Shown here: piece after piece, positions 40,601-46,600 of the stretch
Position numbering within the stretch: the first letter of the stretch is position 1
How the letters are laid out: each line of letters starts with the position of its first letter
NCBI RefSeq assembly: GCF_047675955.1
Contig: NC_132919.1
Span: 69,234,816-69,298,815, forward strand
Direction of reading: 5' to 3'
Source: Chlorocebus sabaeus
Lineage: Eukaryota; Chordata; Mammalia; Primates; Cercopithecidae
Length of the DNA: 64,000 bases
Notes under the pieces: model-generated
Databases searched by the model: none
Seen by the model: only the letters and a program-made list of their open reading frames with translations
What the model was told of the DNA's origin: nothing
Translations under genes and position numbers: made by a program

Positions 40601-43600
40601 AAATCATGTCATTTGCAGCAACATGGATAGAACTGGAGGTCATTATGTTAAGCAAAATAAACAGGACGTGGACAAATAACACAAGTTTTCACTCATACGT
40701 GAGAGCTAAAAAACTTGATCCCATAGAGGTAGAGAGTGGAATGATAGATACCAGAGGCTATGAAGGGTGTGTGGGTTTGTGGGGGGATGAAGAGAGATTG
40801 GTTAATGTGGACCAACATACAGTTAGATAGAAGGCATAAGTTCTAATGCTCAATAGCAGAGTAGGGTGCCTATAGTTAACAGCAATGTACAGTATATACT
40901 TCAAAATAGCTAGAAGAGAAGAATTAAAATGTTCCCAACACATAGAAATGGTAAATACTCAAGGTGATGGATACTCCAAATACCCTGACTTGATCATTAC
41001 ACATTCTATGTATATACCAAAATATCACATATATACCATAAATGTGTACAAATACTATCTATCAATAAAAAAGCAAAGGGGAAACTCACTTCAATCCCAC
41101 CTACAAGAAACAATCAGTAGATAATGCTGTCAAAGTTAGCAAGAATTACTTTACTCTCTATCTGCTCAGGAAAGTAATTTCTGCATTTAAGTAGAAAGAA
41201 ACTTTTCTGGTTTTCTGAGGAGAACTGTTTACCTCTAAGTCAATCATGTCCCGGGGGAAGGGAACCTCTGGGTTTTCACCGGTGTCCATAATCAGAATGT
41301 TAGCTTTTCTTATCTCTTTCTCAACAAAGCCTAAAATGACAGAATCAAAACATTCATGCCTACCTGCACATGCTCAAAATTGCCATTATTTAAGGAAAAG
41401 AATTAGCATCTAAAGCCTGACTACAAAAAGTTTTATCCAAGAAAGATATTTTTTATATATATATATTCGTTTAATATAAAAGAAGCACCTTTTTTCTCCA
41501 CATCCCTCTTTCTCCAACCTCACATTCTCTGAAGCTACTCCAAAGGGTGGTCATCCCACAACTGCCTTCTTTCTTTCTTCAGGTCTTAACACTGGCCTTC
41601 AAGGCCGCACCTCTCCTCCCAACACGAATGCCACTCCAAAGTATGACAGTTCTGGTTATAGATATTATTGGCAAAGCAGAGTTATGGAAGAAGAGTACAA
41701 TACAATAGAATATTTGACACTTAACACACTAGTGAGACAACTCCAGATCTAAAGGGGTTCATTAAATTTGAAAACAATCAGGTCGGTTTTAAGCATAAAA
41801 AATAAAAATGAAAAAGCAGAACAGGTAATAAGGACCCAAAATACCAGAAGAGAAAAGTGTTTCAAGTGACAACTACAATTGTTTTTTAGAGTGGGGACCA
41901 ATTCACTTATCAGCTAACCACAAGTTGGCTTACTAGAGTGGCAAGATCATGGATTTTTGAGCCAGACAAAACAACCTGGCTTCAAATACTGATTCCATCA
42001 TAACTATTTATGTTCCAGGGCAAGTCATGAAGCCTCTCTGATCTTTAGTTTCCTCAATCATTAAATAAGGTAATACCCATCTTGAAGGAATGTTGTGGGG
42101 GAATGAATAATGTATGTGAGCAAGCTAGCCCTCAATGGAACTTAAATAAATGTTAGTTTCCTCCCTCTTAAATAGCTCAAATTAAAAGGTGACTCTGCTG
42201 ACAAAAACTGATGGTGCGCTGGGTCCTATTTCTCAAAATTCTATAATGTAGTTTTGTTTTTGAAATCTCACAAAAAAAATAACCAGTTTTCAGCTTGCAG
42301 CATGTTATTTCAAACAAGGTTTCCGTTAAGCACTACTTAGCCCAAAGACCACAAAATCTACTCGTATACCAGAAATTCACCTCAGCATCTTAACTGCAAT
42401 ATTTTTCCTTTTTCTTTTCTCTTATAGCATTTTCTTCCTCTATTAAGAGGACTAATGTCATTAATCTAAGACAAATGATTCATTAAAGGAAAATTACACA
42501 AGACCAAAGTGCACATACGAAGCTTTCGATCCATTTCTTCACATCTTCTAACTTCATTCACAAATTTCCGTTGGAAAACATTCACATCTGGATTTAACTG
42601 AAAAATAAAAACACAATACCAAACATTGAAATATTGTATCTATTTCTTCTGTTTCTCAAGCAACACATTCTGCAAAGTGAAAAACTAATTTTGTGTAAAT
42701 GCATGATGCAACACTAATCAAAATTGTCTACTGATCCGAAAAACTGCTTTACGGCCAGTCACACCAGCTAAGGATAAAAACTTCCTCCTTCGGTGCTGCA
42801 ACATTACTGGAATGGAGGTAAATCAGGTAAAACACAATGGTACAAAATGTTCTTCCTAGACCAAAAGTCTCAGTGAGCTTCCTTCCCACTACCTAAAATT
42901 TGGACAATGAATATCACAGAAACTCTGTTTTCCTTCTCTGTTTCTTTCCAAGCAGAAGAGGAACTTCTCTTGTTTTTCTGTCCCAAGGCCTTCACCTTCT
43001 CAGTGACAGGCTTTAGTTTTTTCATTCATACCATAAGTAATTTTCTTTTTCTTTTCTTTTCTTTTTTTTTTTTTGAGACAGTCTTGCTCTGTCACCAGGC
43101 TGGAGTGCAGTGGTGCGATCTCAGCTCACTGAAACCTCTGTCTCCCAGGTTCACGCGATTCTCCTGCCTCAGCCTCCTGAGTAGCTGGGATTACAGGTAC
43201 ACGCCACCATGCCCGGCTAATTCTTTTGCATTTTTAGTAGAGACAGGGTTTCACCATGTTGGCCAGGATGGTCTCGAACTCCTGATCTCAGGTGATCCAC
43301 CCGTCTCGGCCTCCCAAAGTGCTGGGATTCATGCATGAGCCACCACGTCTGGCACCATAAGTAATTTTCAAAGCAATATGACAGATGTTCAGGAATATAC
43401 AAATAAAAACAAAACAAGTACCTACTCACTAAAAAGCTAGCAACCTGGCCAGTCACAGTGGCTCACACTTGTAATCCCAGCATTTTGGGAGGCCAAGGTG
43501 GGCGAATCACCTGAGGTCAGGAGTTCAAGACCAACCTTGCCAACATGGCGAAACCCCATCTCTACTAAAAATACAAAATTAGCTGGGCATGGTAGCGCAC

Positions 43601-46600
43601 ACCTGTAATCTCAGCTACTCGGGAGGCCGAGGCAAGAGCATCACTTGAACCTGGGAGGCAGAGGATGCAGTGAGCCAAGATCATGCCACTGCACTCCAGC
43701 CTGGGTGACAGAGTGAGACTCTTGTCTCAAAAAAATAAATAGGCTGGACGTGGTGGCTCATGCCTATAATCCTACCACTTTGGGAGGCCGAGGCAGGAGA
43801 ATTACCTGAGCTCAGGAGTTCAAGACCAGCCTGGGCAACATGGCGAAACCCTGTCTCTACTAAAAATACAAAAAATTACCCGGGCGTAGTGGTACATGCC
43901 TGTAATCCCAGCTACTCAGGAGGCTGAGGTACAACAATCAATTGAACCTGGGAGGTGGAGGTTGCAGTGAGCCAAGATTGTGCCATTGCACTCCAGCCTG
44001 GGCAACAGAGCAAGACTCTGTCTCAAAAAATAATAATAATAAATTAATTAAATTAAATAAAAAGCTTGCAATCTAATAGAGAAGATGAACCCAACCAATA
44101 AAATAGCATGTGATAAATTCCACAAAAGTAACACAAAGAAAAAACTGTATTTACTCAACATTTATGAAGCACCAAATATGTGTCAGATACTGAACTAGGC
44201 ACTGGGGAAAATACAAAGAATAAGCTATGTCCTAGCTTTGAAAAGTTGAACAACACAATTTATTAGCTTAATCATGTATATGTGTATATATATTATACGC
44301 ATACACACATAGAAACATACAAACACGCTGGCCGGGCACAGTGGCTCATGCTTGTAATCCCAGCACTTTCGGAGACTGAGGCGGGCAGATCATGAGGTCA
44401 GGAGTTCGAGACCAGCCTGGGCAACACAGTGAAACCCTGTCTCTACTGAAAATACAAAAAAATTAGCTGGGCGTGGTGGCAGGCACCTGTAATCCCAGCT
44501 ACTCGGGAGGCTGAGACAGGAGAATCGCTTGAACCTGGGAGGCGGAGTTTGCAATGAGCTGAGATCGCGCCACTGTACTCCAACCTGGGTGACAGAGTTA
44601 GACTCGGTCTCAAAAAAAAAAAAAAAAATACAAACACACACATACATATGCATGCATTCAACAGTTCTCTCTTCAAGAACTCAATATATTAATATTAGAG
44701 GAATCGAAGGCAAAAATTTTTATTAGCGATTAAGATTAATAAGCTATGTCCCGGTCTTCAGCTCTATAGAAGAGACAGATGCAAACTAATTATTACAATT
44801 TGTTGTGATAAATGCTATTAAAAAGGAAGCAAAAGATTTAGAAAACTGTTGGCAGTTTCTTACAAAGTTAAACATACACCTACCCAACCCATGACTGAGC
44901 ATGCCACTACTCAGTTCCCGTTGACCTTTGAACAATGTGGGTTTGAACTCTGCTGGTCCACTAATACACAGATTTTCTTCCACCTCCGCCAGCCTGAGAC
45001 AGTAAGACCAACCCCTCCCTTTCCTCCTCCTCAGCCTCCCTCATAAAGACAATAAGGATGAAGACCTTCATAATGATCTACTTCCAGTAAACACAGTTTA
45101 TCTTCCATATGATTTTCTTAACAGTATTTTTTCTCTAGCTTACTTTATTCTAAGAATACAGTGTACAATACATATAACATACAAATATGTATTAATCGAC
45201 TGTTTATGAAATTGGTAGGGCTTCTGGTCAAAAGTAGGCTATCAATTAATTAGTTTTGCGGAAGTCAAAGTTGTATGCAGATTTTTGATTGCATGGGGAG
45301 ATCAGTACCCCTAACCCCTGCATTTTCTTTTTTTTTTTTTTTTTTTTTTTTTTTGAGACGGAGTCTCGCTCTGTCGCCTGGGCTGGAGTGCAGTGGCCGG
45401 ATCTCAGCTCACTGCAAGCTCCGCCTCCCGGGTTTACGCCATTCTCCTGCCTCAGCCTCCCGAGTAGCTGGGACTACAGGCGCCCGCCACCTCGCCCAGC
45501 TAGTTTTTTGTATTTTTTAGTAGAGACGGGGTTTCACTGTGTTAGCCAGGATGGTCTCGATCTCCTGACCTCGTGATCCGCTCGTCTCGGCCTCCCAAAG
45601 TGCTGGGATTACAGGCTTGAGCCACCGCGCCCGGCACCCCTGCATTTTCAAGGGTCAACTGGGTTTGCTTAAGAAAAATCAAAACCTGTAAATTAAAAAA
45701 AAAGACTTTTACAATAATGTTTACTTCAGCTTTAATCATAATAGCCCCAAATGAGTAATGACAAAAGAAAGGATGAAAACATTGTGGTGTATTCATACAA
45801 TGAACTACTTACTGTTCGGCAATTTTAAAAAATGAACTACAGATACTTGCAAGAAACTGAGGTTGAGTAAAAGAAGTCAGACATTAGAGTTTGCAATTAT
45901 GAGTCATTTACATATAATTCAAGAACAGGGAAAACTAATCCTATGACGACAGCAATCAAAACAGGTTACCTATTAAGGGTAGCAACTGACTAGCAGTAGA
46001 CACAAGATACTTTTCTGGACTGATGAAAATGTTCAGGCTGGGCCTGGTGGCTCACGCCTGTAATCCTAGCATTTTGGGAGGCCAAGCGGGGGTGGATCAC
46101 CTGAGGTCAGGAGTTTGAGACCAGCCTGGGCAACATGGTGAAACCTTATCTCTACTAAAATTAAAAAAAAAAAATTAGCTGGGCGTGGTGGCGTGTGCCT
46201 GTAGTCGCAGCTACTCAGGAGGCTGAAGCAGAATTGCTTGAACCCAGGAGGCGGAGGTTGCAGTGAGCCGAGATCGCACCACTACACTCCAGCCTGGGCA
46301 ACAGAGCGAGATTCCGTCTCCAAAAGAAAAAAAAGTTCCATATCCTGATTGGGGTGCTGGTTACAGAGGTGTATAAAGTTATCAATTCAGCAAATTGTAC
46401 TCTTAAGATGTGTACATTTCAGCCAGGCACAGTGGCTCATACCAGTAATCCTAAGACTCTGGGAGCCTGAGGCAGGAGGATCGCTTGAGTCCAGGAGTTC
46501 AAGACAAACCTGGGCAATGTGGCGAGACCCTATCTCTATTTTTTTTCTTAATGCTAAAAAAAACTAACAGAACTAGAAGAAACTGAAATATTTGTTAGCC

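Noticed and set aside
40606..41124. Short frames around an L1 sequence as a possible gene
   Set aside because: They lie in a truncated L1 3' end with broken frames.
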